The translations under genes and the position numbers were made by a program. From assembly GCF_001270065.2 (NCBI RefSeq), contig NZ_LFYT02000002.1:248001-312000 (forward strand): a stretch of 64,000 nt of DNA. Direction: 5' to 3'. Positions 8,819 to 16,333 of this stretch are shown here, one piece after another. The DNA is from Limnohabitans planktonicus II-D5. GTDB taxonomy: Bacteria > Pseudomonadota > Gammaproteobacteria > Burkholderiales > Burkholderiaceae_C. How positions within the stretch are numbered: the first letter of the stretch is position 1; every line of letters begins with the position of its first letter. Under the pieces are notes generated by a model. It saw nothing but the letters and a program-made list of their open reading frames with translations, was not told the DNA's origin and did not search any database.

Positions 8819-9934
8819 TCAACGAGGCAGCTTAATATCTGACCTCTTTATCCACTCATTATTAGCAACCACTTTTTTATAACTAAGAGTATTACACTCA
8901 CCCGACTTCATGTACATCGTGCATACATATTTATAAGTTTGAACAAGTACCATTTCACCTTTAACTTCCAAAACCAATCCTTGTTTTATATCGTCCCCAA
9001 TTTTTACATTTCTGATTAGTTTTAATAAATCAGAATCTCTTGTCTTTTGATTTTCAATAGCTTGTTCTTGTTGTTTTTGTGCGGCAACCTTTCCATCACG
9101 CACCCATTTTTCTGTTTTTTCATTCTGACGTTTTGCTTCTTCAGTCAATTTTCCGTAGACTTCATAAGCGTCCCTAACTGCAAGGTCCCAATCCTCTCCT
9201 TCCCCTTGAACCAGTATATATTTTCCATCGGAAACACTACGCATAGAATTAGCAATGTTTGCATCAGCACCCACTCTTGGGAGCATTCTCAAAATATTAT
9301 CTCTATCGTATTCTGAAAATCGAGAAACATCTTTGTATGAATATTTATCACTTGAAACAAATTCTCCATGATTGCTATTCGCAGGTACAATCAGAACGGG
9401 CCTTGTAACACCAATGTGTGTAATTTGTATATTTTTATTTTTGTGAAATATAGAATCACGGCATACCCAATCAGAGTCCGACCGATCTGTTTTTTGAATT
9501 TTAGGTTTTGTAACTATTGATATATTTTTGTATTTGAATTCCGAAAAATATTTCATCTCAGATTGATCACGCAAACTACCAACACATGAATACAAGCTTA
9601 AAATTTGTTGAAAATTTGGAAGACGCCATTTTTCGCCTGTTATTTTATTTTGCTTATCTATATAAACAACAGCCTCTGCCCAATTCTTAAATTTCTCGCG
9701 ATCGGAGACACATACACCTTGAGATTGATCAAATTTTTCAATTAATTGACATGATTTCCACTTTAGCCCAGTAATTTTATCTTCATAGGTATCTGACACG
9801 GGTAACGAATTATATTCAATAATTGTGAATAATCCCTGATCATTTTTTTGACTACCAACCATATCAGATGCTGGTTGACAAAACGCATTAATTGACGAAA
9901 AAACAATTAACAAAAAAATTGATATATTTTTCAT
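8819..9934 (-). CDS. Secreted DUF1566-domain protein, AT-rich, likely acquired
   Basis: This 371-residue protein starts with a signal peptide: basic MKN, a hydrophobic stretch to about residue 16, then a likely cleavage after AFC or FCQ. Residues 45-125 match the DUF1566/Lcl pattern: DKITGLKWKSC, an NWAEAVVYI helix and WRLPNFQQILSLY. Conserved cysteines there may form disulphides. The C-terminal half has a helical, Lys/Glu/Gln-rich segment near 265-300 and then a short beta-rich domain. Base composition is strikingly AT-rich, with many AAA/ATA-type codons, unlike every neighbour. The gene is enclosed by two insertion sequences, so recent transfer is likely. DUF1566 proteins are often surface-exposed; no specific function can be given. 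Confidence 0.75.
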   Translation of the reverse strand: MKNISIFLLIVFSSINAFCQPASDMVGSQKNDQGLFTIIEYNSLPVSDTYEDKITGLKWKSCQLIEKFDQSQGVCVSDREKFKNWAEAVVYIDKQNKITGEKWRLPNFQQILSLYSCVGSLRDQSEMKYFSEFKYKNISIVTKPKIQKTDRSDSDWVCRDSIFHKNKNIQITHIGVTRPVLIVPANSNHGEFVSSDKYSYKDVSRFSEYDRDNILRMLPRVGADANIANSMRSVSDGKYILVQGEGEDWDLAVRDAYEVYGKLTEEAKRQNEKTEKWVRDGKVAAQKQQEQAIENQKTRDSDLLKLIRNVKIGDDIKQGLVLEVKGEMVLVQTYKYVCTMYMKSGECNTLSYKKVVANNEWIKRSDIKLPR

Positions 9935-10048
9935 TTCAACCCCGAGAAGACAGTAAAGAGGAGCTGTATGGTATCAATTTTTATCTAATAACTAGTTAAA
10001 TTAGATATGAATGTAACAAAAATTTACTCTTTCAGCATATGAAAAATA

Positions 10049-11745
10049 CCTGAATCCGTGACTTGATGCGCAAAAAAGTGAATTTTACCTATTGAAATCA
10101 ACAACTTAACCGTCATGTACTTATCACCCCGCAGGTGATTCTTCCCATGACCGATTTCATTATCAGGAAACTCCCCTACGACCTCAGCTCCCATGCCGGT
10201 CTGGCCCTTGTCGGTCAATATCTCAAGCGCATCAACTTCAGCGCCCTCGTTGACCCCAAGTTTCCCGTGCGCTCGGGCGTTGCCAACAGCGACATCGTGC
10301 GCTCCTACTTGGGCCTTCTGTGCTTGGGCAAGAACGATTTCGACGCCATCGAAAGCTTTCGCACCGATGCCTTTTTCATGCGCTCTTTGGGTCTCAAAAC
10401 CGTGCCTTCCAGTCCCACGCTGCGCCAACGCATGAATGCACAAGCACTGGACTGGTTTGATTTGGCAGCGGAGCTGAACACCGCACTTTTGAGCAGCCGC
10501 ATCAACGGCCAGCCTATTGACTTTGGACGCTTGCCCTGTGGCTACACGGCGCTGGACATCGACACATTCGCCATGGACAACAGCGGCACCACTAAAGAGC
10601 TGGTGGGGCGCACCTATGCAGGCGTTGACGGCTATTGCCCGCTGGCCGCCTATCTGGGCACTGAGGGCTATTGCCTGGAGCTGGCTTTGCGCCCTGGCAC
10701 CCAGCACTCGGCCAGCGAGAGCGAGTACAACCTTGAGCGTGTCTTGCCCATGGCAGCCAGCTTGGTAGACACCCCTTTGCTGGTGCGCGCCGACTCGGGC
10801 TTTTGCTCGCTCAAGCTGATGCGGGCCATCTGCGCGCAGGGCCAGGGGCGCAAGCATGCCATGGCCTTCATCATCAAGTGGAATCCCCGCACCACACCCG
10901 TGGAGACCATCGCCGCCAAAAGGAACGCAGACCCCACAGTGCAGTGGTGCCTGGAGCGCCAAGGCAAGCGCTTTTGCGTGTGGCAAGAGGCTCTGGCACT
11001 ACAGGGCGTGGGCACCCAGAAGTGCCCTGCGCGGCGCATTTATCGCTTGACTGAGCGCACCATTAACAAGCACGGCCAGCCTCTCTTGTTGCCCGAGTAC
11101 GTGCTTGAAGGTTGGACGACCACGTTGGATGCAAGCTTTGAGCCCGCGCAAGTGATAGCGCTGTACTGTGATCACGCCACGCACGAGCAGTTTCACTCCG
11201 AGTTCAAGTCCGACATGGATTTGGAGCGTTTGCCCTCGGGCAAATTCGACACCAACTATTTGGTGTGCCAGTTGGCTGCGGTGGCGATGAATTTGCTGCG
11301 CTTGATAGGCCAGCACACCTTGAACGAGCCGGGCTCGCCGGTACGCCACAAAGCCAAGCGCAGGCGCATCAAAACGGTGCTGCAGGAGTTGATGTTCAAG
11401 GCCGCCCGGCTGATTCGGCATGCCGGTCAGTTGGTGCTGGGTATGGGGCGCAACGATGGGGCGTTTGAGGTGTTTGCGATGCACTACGGGCAATTGCGGG
11501 GCACGTAGTACAGGCGTTACCGGCAACACCATTTATGACGGAGCAAACCCAGTCGCATAAAAGCGGCGGGGATGAGTGCATCCAAAATCAGGCAAGGCAC
11601 ACGGCAATAGACCTGAGCGGGCGAAAACAGGTGTGGAACAAGCACGGGAAAGCGATGTGCAAGCGTGTTTCACTGAGAAAGTGGCCTTGTTTGGAGTAAA
11701 TCCAGAAAGTGAGATTGGGACTCAAGCTTTGGTCACGGATTCAGG
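10049..11745 (+). mobile_element. IS1380-family insertion sequence, complete, with target duplication
   Basis: A 1697-base element with perfect 14-base inverted repeats, CCTGAATCCGTGAC at 10049-10062 and its complement at 11732-11745. The five bases AAATA stand on both outer sides (10044-10048 and 11746-11750), as expected for a target duplication. It carries one intact transposase gene on the plus strand. It lies between the AT-rich DUF1566 gene and the clpA terminator. About 220 bases after the transposase stop are inside the element and hold no further gene. Confidence 0.93.
10147..11508 (+). CDS. IS1380-family DDE transposase
   Basis: This 453-residue transposase catalyses movement of the surrounding element. 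Family blocks include LGLLCLGKNDFDAIESFR near the N-terminus, a first catalytic Asp in ALDIDTFAMDNSGT followed by YAGVDGYCPLAAYLG, a second in VRADSGFCS, and a Glu in EQFHSEFKSDMDLERLPSG. A basic C-terminal tail (RHKAKRRRIKTVLQEL) follows. I chose ATG 10147, which has AGGTGA a few bases upstream; a GTG at 10135 in the same frame is possible. No frameshift is visible. Confidence 0.93.
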   Translation: MTDFIIRKLPYDLSSHAGLALVGQYLKRINFSALVDPKFPVRSGVANSDIVRSYLGLLCLGKNDFDAIESFRTDAFFMRSLGLKTVPSSPTLRQRMNAQALDWFDLAAELNTALLSSRINGQPIDFGRLPCGYTALDIDTFAMDNSGTTKELVGRTYAGVDGYCPLAAYLGTEGYCLELALRPGTQHSASESEYNLERVLPMAASLVDTPLLVRADSGFCSLKLMRAICAQGQGRKHAMAFIIKWNPRTTPVETIAAKRNADPTVQWCLERQGKRFCVWQEALALQGVGTQKCPARRIYRLTERTINKHGQPLLLPEYVLEGWTTTLDASFEPAQVIALYCDHATHEQFHSEFKSDMDLERLPSGKFDTNYLVCQLAAVAMNLLRLIGQHTLNEPGSPVRHKAKRRRIKTVLQELMFKAARLIRHAGQLVLGMGRNDGAFEVFAMHYGQLRGT

Positions 11746-11759
11746 AAATATTTAACTCA

Positions 11760-11785
11760 AAAAGAGGCCCAAACGGGCCTCTTTT
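11760..11785 (-). terminator. Rho-independent terminator of clpA
   Basis: Eleven-base arms AAAAGAGGCCC and GGGCCTCTTTT around AAAC. Read on the minus strand, the hairpin lies 26 bases past the clpA stop and is followed by a run of T. The IS1380-type element is inserted just beyond it, leaving the terminator intact. Confidence 0.85.
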
Positions 11786-11810
11786 GTGGGCCGTTTCCAG
11801 CATGGCGGCA

Positions 11811-14150
11811 TCAACCCGCTGTGGCCTCTTCTGGCTCGGCGGGCTCCGAACGCGAAGAGCGGCTGTCCTTTTTCGGGTTGGGCATGATGTCCAGCAAGAC
11901 CTCGTCCTTGTCGTCGATGTCCACCGTGAGGCGGCCACCTTCGGTCAGGCGACCGAACAGCAATTCGTCGGCCAAGGCCTTGCGGATGGTGTCCTGGATC
12001 AGGCGCTGCATGGGGCGTGCCCCCATGAGCGGGTCGAAGCCCTTCTTGGCCAGATGCTTGCGCAGCTTGTCGGTGAAGGTGACGTCCACCTTCTTTTCAC
12101 CCAGTTGCTGCTCCAATTGCAGCAAGAACTTGTCGACCACGCGCAGGATGATCTGCTCATCGAGCGGCTTGAAGCTGACGATGGCGTCCAGGCGGTTGCG
12201 GAACTCGGGGGTGAAGAGGCGCTTGATGTCGCCCATCTCGTCGCCCGCCTGGCGTGGGTTGGTGAAGCCAATGGTGGCCTTGTTCATGGTTTCGGCGCCC
12301 GCGTTGGTCGTCATGACGATGATGACGTTGCGGAAGTCGGCCTTGCGCCCGTTGTTGTCGGTCAGCGTGCCGTGGTCCATGACCTGCAGCAACACGTTGA
12401 AGATCGCGGGGTGCGCCTTTTCGATTTCATCGAGCAGCAGCACGCAATGCGGCTTTTTGGTCACCGCTTCGGTCAACAGGCCCCCTTGGTCAAAACCCAC
12501 ATAACCCGGAGGCGCGCCGATCAGGCGGCTCACCGCGTGCTGCTCCATGTACTCGGACATGTCAAAGCGGATCAACTCAATGCCCATGATGTAGGCCAGT
12601 TGCTTGGCCGCCTCGGTCTTGCCCACGCCCGTGGGGCCCGAGAACAGGAAGGAGCCAATGGGCTTGTCAGTTTTACCCAAGCCCGAACGCGCCATCTTGA
12701 CAGCAGAAGAGAGCACTTCAAGCGCCTTGTCCTGGCCAAACACCACCGACTTGAGGTCACGCTCGATGGTTTGCAGCTTGCTGCGGTCGTCGTTGGACAC
12801 ATTCGCTGGCGGAATGCGTGCAATCTTGGCCACGATGTCTTCGATCTCGGCCTTGCCAATGGTCTTTTTGCGTTTGGATGCGACCTGTATACGCTGCGCA
12901 GCACCAGCTTCGTCGATGACATCAATTGCCTTGTCGGGCAACTGGCGGTCATTGATGAACTTGGCCGACAGCTCGGCAGCGGCCTGCAAGGCTGCGATCG
13001 TGTATTTGACGCTGTGGTGATCTTCAAAACGGCTCTTGAGGCCTTTGAGGATGTCCACGGTCTCTGTCACCGTCGGTTCGACCACATCCACTTTTTGGAA
13101 ACGACGCGAGAGGGCCGCGTCCTTTTCGAAGATACCTCGGTACTCGGTGAAAGTCGTCGCACCAATGCACTTGAGCTGACCACTGGACAGCGCAGGCTTG
13201 AGCAAGTTGGAGGCATCAAGCGTCCCGCCTGAAGCGGCACCCGCACCGATCAAGGTGTGGATTTCGTCAATGAACAGGATGGCGTGCGGCTTGTCCTTGA
13301 GTGACTTGAGCACGCCCTTGAGGCGCTGCTCAAAGTCGCCACGGTATTTGGTGCCCGCCAGCAAGGCCCCCATATCCAGCGAATACACCGTGGCTTCGGC
13401 CAGGATGTCGGGCACAGTGCCTTGGGTGATGCGCCAGGCCAAGCCCTCTGCAATCGCGGTTTTACCGACACCGGCCTCACCCACCAGCAGCGGGTTGTTC
13501 TTGCGACGGCGGCACAGAATCTGAATCGTGCGCTCCACCTCGTACTCGCGCCCAATCAGGGGATCAATCTTGCCGTCCTTGGCCGCCTGATTCAGGTTGT
13601 TGGTGTATTGCTCCAGGGGTGACGCTTTTTCACTGCGCTCGCCACCCTGCCCGCCTTCTTCACTTTCGCTGCTGGCTGGACTTTCAGCCGATTTGGCCGC
13701 TTCTGGCGGGTCGCTCTTGCGGATGCCGTGGGCAATGAAGTTGACCACGTCAAGGCGCGTGATGCCCTGCTGGTGCAGGTAATAAACGGCGTGCGAGTCT
13801 TTCTCGCCAAAGATGGCCACCAGCACGTTGGCGCCGGTCACCTCTTTTTTGCCACTGCCAGTGGACTGAACATGCATGATGGCACGCTGAATCACGCGCT
13901 GAAAACCCAAGGTAGGCTGGGTGTCCACCTCTTCGGTTCCCGCGACCTGTGGCGTGTTGTCCTTGATGAAATTGCTCAAGGCTTTGCGCAAATCATCGAT
14001 GTTGGCGGCGCAAGCGCGCAAAACTTCAGCAGCACTGGGGTTGTCCAGCAATGCCAAGAGCAGGTGCTCGACTGTGATGAATTCGTGGCGCTGCTGACGG
14101 GCCTCAACAAAGGCCATGTGCAAACTGACTTCCAATTCTTGGGCAATCAT
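11811..14150 (-). CDS. clpA: ATP-dependent Clp protease ATP-binding subunit ClpA
   Basis: ClpA is the unfoldase that feeds ClpS-delivered N-degron and other substrates into ClpP. The 779-residue protein has the N-terminal Clp repeat domain (about 1-145), an acidic and Ser-rich linker, AAA+ domain 1 with Walker A GEAGVGKT near residue 223 and Walker B LFIDEIH, and AAA+ domain 2 with Walker A GPTGVGKT near 502 and LLLDEIEKAH. The ATG at 14150 gives the usual MIAQELE start; the frame is open further upstream but unconserved. clpS lies 55 bases upstream on the same strand, the usual clpS-clpA pairing. The C-terminus is Ser/Glu-rich. Confidence 0.97.
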   Translation of the reverse strand: MIAQELEVSLHMAFVEARQQRHEFITVEHLLLALLDNPSAAEVLRACAANIDDLRKALSNFIKDNTPQVAGTEEVDTQPTLGFQRVIQRAIMHVQSTGSGKKEVTGANVLVAIFGEKDSHAVYYLHQQGITRLDVVNFIAHGIRKSDPPEAAKSAESPASSESEEGGQGGERSEKASPLEQYTNNLNQAAKDGKIDPLIGREYEVERTIQILCRRRKNNPLLVGEAGVGKTAIAEGLAWRITQGTVPDILAEATVYSLDMGALLAGTKYRGDFEQRLKGVLKSLKDKPHAILFIDEIHTLIGAGAASGGTLDASNLLKPALSSGQLKCIGATTFTEYRGIFEKDAALSRRFQKVDVVEPTVTETVDILKGLKSRFEDHHSVKYTIAALQAAAELSAKFINDRQLPDKAIDVIDEAGAAQRIQVASKRKKTIGKAEIEDIVAKIARIPPANVSNDDRSKLQTIERDLKSVVFGQDKALEVLSSAVKMARSGLGKTDKPIGSFLFSGPTGVGKTEAAKQLAYIMGIELIRFDMSEYMEQHAVSRLIGAPPGYVGFDQGGLLTEAVTKKPHCVLLLDEIEKAHPAIFNVLLQVMDHGTLTDNNGRKADFRNVIIVMTTNAGAETMNKATIGFTNPRQAGDEMGDIKRLFTPEFRNRLDAIVSFKPLDEQIILRVVDKFLLQLEQQLGEKKVDVTFTDKLRKHLAKKGFDPLMGARPMQRLIQDTIRKALADELLFGRLTEGGRLTVDIDDKDEVLLDIMPNPKKDSRSSRSEPAEPEEATAG

Positions 14151-14205
14151 GTGATTTCCTTTTGCCTTGCTTGAGAGATAAAAACGATGTGGGGTGATTT
14201 GCCCA

Positions 14206-14565
14206 CTATTCAATGGGCTCGCTGACACATTGCAACGGGTGCCCGGCTTGTCGGGCCGTATCCAGCACCTGGTCAACCTTGGTGGCCGCCACGTCGCGTG
14301 AATAGACCCCACAGACGCCTTTGCCGTCCAAATGGATCTTGAGCATGATCTGGGTGGCCGCTTCGCGGTCTTTGCCAAAAAATTCCTGAATCACCATGAC
14401 CACGAATTCCATGGGGGTGAAGTCATCGTTGAGCATGGCCACCTGATACATCTGGGGTGGCTGAATTTTCTGGGTATGGCGCTCAAGCACGACAGCATCG
14501 CCACCATCCGGGGAGCGAGGTACTACTGGCGGCAGCGCTGGATTTGGAGGTTTTTTCGTTGCCAT
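14206..14565 (-). CDS. clpS: ATP-dependent Clp protease adaptor ClpS
   Basis: ClpS recognises proteins with N-terminal Leu, Phe, Tyr or Trp and hands them to ClpA. The 119-residue protein has a disordered, Pro-rich N-terminal arm of about 35 residues that engages ClpA in the family. The folded core follows: [17 protein letters not shown], which holds the N-degron pocket, and [18 protein letters not shown], which holds the HxxG pocket wall. It is cotranscribed with clpA. Confidence 0.96.
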   Translation of the reverse strand: MATKKPPNPALPPVVPRSPDGGDAVVLERHTQKIQPPQMYQVAMLNDDFTPMEFVVMVIQEFFGKDREAATQIMLKIHLDGKGVCGVYSRDVAATKVDQVLDTARQAGHPLQCVSEPIE

Positions 14566-14721
14566 GAATTCATTCTATAGAGGCTTTGAAGTCCTTTTGT
14601 GCAAAGCTCATAAAAGACTTCTTCGATCTGCGTATAAACCCCAATCCTCGGGGAAAACCTCTCATTGACAAATACGACAAGCACGCCTCAAATTGGTGCA
14701 AACAAATGATGGAGACGTCGC

Positions 14722-14982
14722 ATGCCCAGCGGTACAGTCAAGTGGTTCAACGATGCAAAAGGTTTCGGTTTCATTGAGCCTGACGGCGGCGGACCCGATG
14801 CTTTTGCTCATTTTTCGGCCATCCAGGCCGAAGGCTACAAAAGCTTGAAAGAAGGCGCTCGGGTGACTTTCGAGCTTGCACAGGGCAACAAAGGCATCAT
14901 GGCCGCGAATATCCGGGCTGAAAACGGTGCCGAGCAATCCTTAACAGCCTTGGCCAGCGAAATCCCCATTCCCACGGCCTGA
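14722..14982 (+). CDS. Cold-shock domain protein (CspA family)
   Basis: This 86-residue single-strand nucleic-acid-binding protein has the cold-shock domain in residues 2-67. RNP1 is KGFGFIEP, and RNP2 is the variant DAFAHFSAI where most relatives have DVFVHFSAI. A short acidic C-terminal tail of about 18 residues extends beyond the usual CspA length. It acts as an RNA chaperone in this family; whether it is cold-induced cannot be told. The gene diverges from clpS, with about 155 bases between them for promoters and a leader, and ATGGAGACG provides GGAG upstream of the ATG. Confidence 0.93.
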   Translation: MPSGTVKWFNDAKGFGFIEPDGGGPDAFAHFSAIQAEGYKSLKEGARVTFELAQGNKGIMAANIRAENGAEQSLTALASEIPIPTA

Positions 14983-15027
14983 TCAGCTCGGCAGGTCGGG
15001 GCCTGCAGACCATGACGACTTGCCTTT

Positions 15028-15555
15028 ATGCTTGAGGGCTTATCGCCAGCGCGCGAAATGATTCGCACCATGACCCCACGCCCAATGTTCACCCTTCAGA
15101 CTTTTCACCAAGTAGCCGCCCGGCTGATCACTACAGCCTGCTTGCTGGGCAACCTGCACAGCCAAGCACAGCCCGCACCGCAACTTCATCTGACCCGCAC
15201 CAAATTGAGTGCAGGCATGCATGTCATGGACGTGCAGTTGGCTCAAACGCCCGAACAACGCCAAATTGGACTCATGTCACGCAAGGACATGCCTCAGCAC
15301 GAAGGCATGTTGTTCGTGTTTGAACAGCCGGCCATGCAATGCTTCTGGATGCGTAACACCCTGATTCCCTTGACGGCCGCCTTTGTGGAAGATGACGGCA
15401 CGATTGTCAATCTGGCGGACATGAAGCCTCAAAGCGATGATTCTCATTGCTCGGCCAAGCCCGTGCGCTTTGTGTTGGAAATGAACGCAGGCTGGTTTGC
15501 CAAAAGGCAAATCAAGGCGGGCTACAAAATCCGTGGTGATGTGTTCACGCGCTGA
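15028..15555 (+). CDS. DUF192-family exported protein
   Basis: Residues 55-170 match DUF192: QLAQTPEQRQIGLMSRKDMP, then MLFVFEQPAMQCFWMRNTLIPL near 95-115 and a final AGWFAKRQIKAGYKI. Family members are small, beta-rich, often exported proteins of unknown role. The segment MFTLQTFHQVAARLITTACLLG gives a signal-like N-terminus. Possible starts are 15028, 15058, 15070 and 15085; none has a clear ribosome-binding site, so the N-terminus is uncertain. The gene follows the cold-shock gene on the same strand by 45 bases. Confidence 0.85.
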   Translation: MLEGLSPAREMIRTMTPRPMFTLQTFHQVAARLITTACLLGNLHSQAQPAPQLHLTRTKLSAGMHVMDVQLAQTPEQRQIGLMSRKDMPQHEGMLFVFEQPAMQCFWMRNTLIPLTAAFVEDDGTIVNLADMKPQSDDSHCSAKPVRFVLEMNAGWFAKRQIKAGYKIRGDVFTR

Positions 15556-15589
15556 GGCGCCAACTTGGCTCTACCTTCAGAGCGCCTCA
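15553..15589. terminator. Possible shared hairpin between convergent genes
   Basis: Eight-base arms TGAGGCGC (15553-15560) and GCGCCTCA (15582-15589) span the short gap between the converging DUF192 and DUF1840 genes and include both stop codons. There is no clear T tract, so the terminator role is only suggested by position. Confidence 0.35.
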
Positions 15590-15925
15590 AACGCCCCAGA
15601 CCATATCCACATCTTGAGCCTGGCAACGCTCCAGCATGTTGATCATGGGGCGGGCTCTTTGCGCCAGGCGAACGGGGTCCAGTTGAATTTCTTGTGAGTC
15701 ATCCGCCGGAGCAACACCTGCCTGCGCTTGTTCAGAGCGCAACCTTCGGGCAGTTTCGTCCTGGGCCACAGCAGCCTCGAGCGAAGCCATCGCCCCTGCC
15801 AGATTTTGGGCCAGGACAATGCCCTTGACGGGATCATCACCCAACATGATCTTGAGCAGCCTGCGTGCATCCGCCTCCAGCATGATGAGGTCGCTGGTGG
15901 CTTGTGACTTGAATTTGAACAACAT
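15587..15925 (-). CDS. DUF1840-family protein
   Basis: This 112-residue cytoplasmic protein starts with MLFKFKSQATSDLIMLEADARRLL and ends with MINMLERCQAQDVDMVWGV, the two conserved ends of DUF1840, a family seen mainly in beta-proteobacteria. The middle is a variable Ala/Gln/Glu-rich helix. Function unknown. It lies 24 bases after ihfA on the same strand and may be the last gene of the thrS-ihfA transcription unit. Confidence 0.85.
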   Translation of the reverse strand: MLFKFKSQATSDLIMLEADARRLLKIMLGDDPVKGIVLAQNLAGAMASLEAAVAQDETARRLRSEQAQAGVAPADDSQEIQLDPVRLAQRARPMINMLERCQAQDVDMVWGV

Positions 15926-15949
15926 GACGCAACTCCTGAGAATGACTGT

Positions 15950-16303
15950 TCAGGGCCTGCCCAACTCCGTCACATCATCTTCGTCAACGGGGTCACCCTG
16001 AATCAAGGCCTTGAGTTTATGACTGGCATGGAAGGTCGCCACACGACGTGCATCAATAGGAATCAATTCTCCCGTCCTGGGATTGCGTCCAGGACGAGCT
16101 GCTTTGGTGCGAATCTGAAAATTGCCAAAACCAGAAATCTTCACATCCTCACCGGAGATCAGGTTCTCGACCACCAAGTCAAAAAAAGCATCCACCATGT
16201 CTTTGGACTCGCGCTTGTTCAAACCAATCTGGTCAAACAGCAAATCGGCCAATTGCGCCTTGGTCAGCGCGGGGGTCTCCAGAGATTCAAAACTGATTTG
16301 CAT
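15950..16303 (-). CDS. ihfA: Integration host factor subunit alpha
   Basis: IHF-alpha pairs with IHF-beta and bends DNA sharply at specific sites. The 117-residue protein has the HU/IHF fold: [24 protein letters not shown], then [15 protein letters not shown] and the DNA-binding arm with [14 protein letters not shown], where the Pro that intercalates DNA lies. It has a 12-residue N-terminal and a slightly acidic C-terminal extension compared with E. coli. As in many proteobacteria, it follows pheT directly. Confidence 0.96.
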   Translation of the reverse strand: MQISFESLETPALTKAQLADLLFDQIGLNKRESKDMVDAFFDLVVENLISGEDVKISGFGNFQIRTKAARPGRNPRTGELIPIDARRVATFHASHKLKALIQGDPVDEDDVTELGRP

Positions 16304-16333
16304 GTGCGCGCTCCAAGTAGGTATCCAGGCGCA

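Noticed and set aside
10044..11750. A composite transposon formed by the two IS elements around the DUF1566 gene
   Set aside because: The elements belong to different families with unrelated ends, so they cannot mobilise the interval as one unit.
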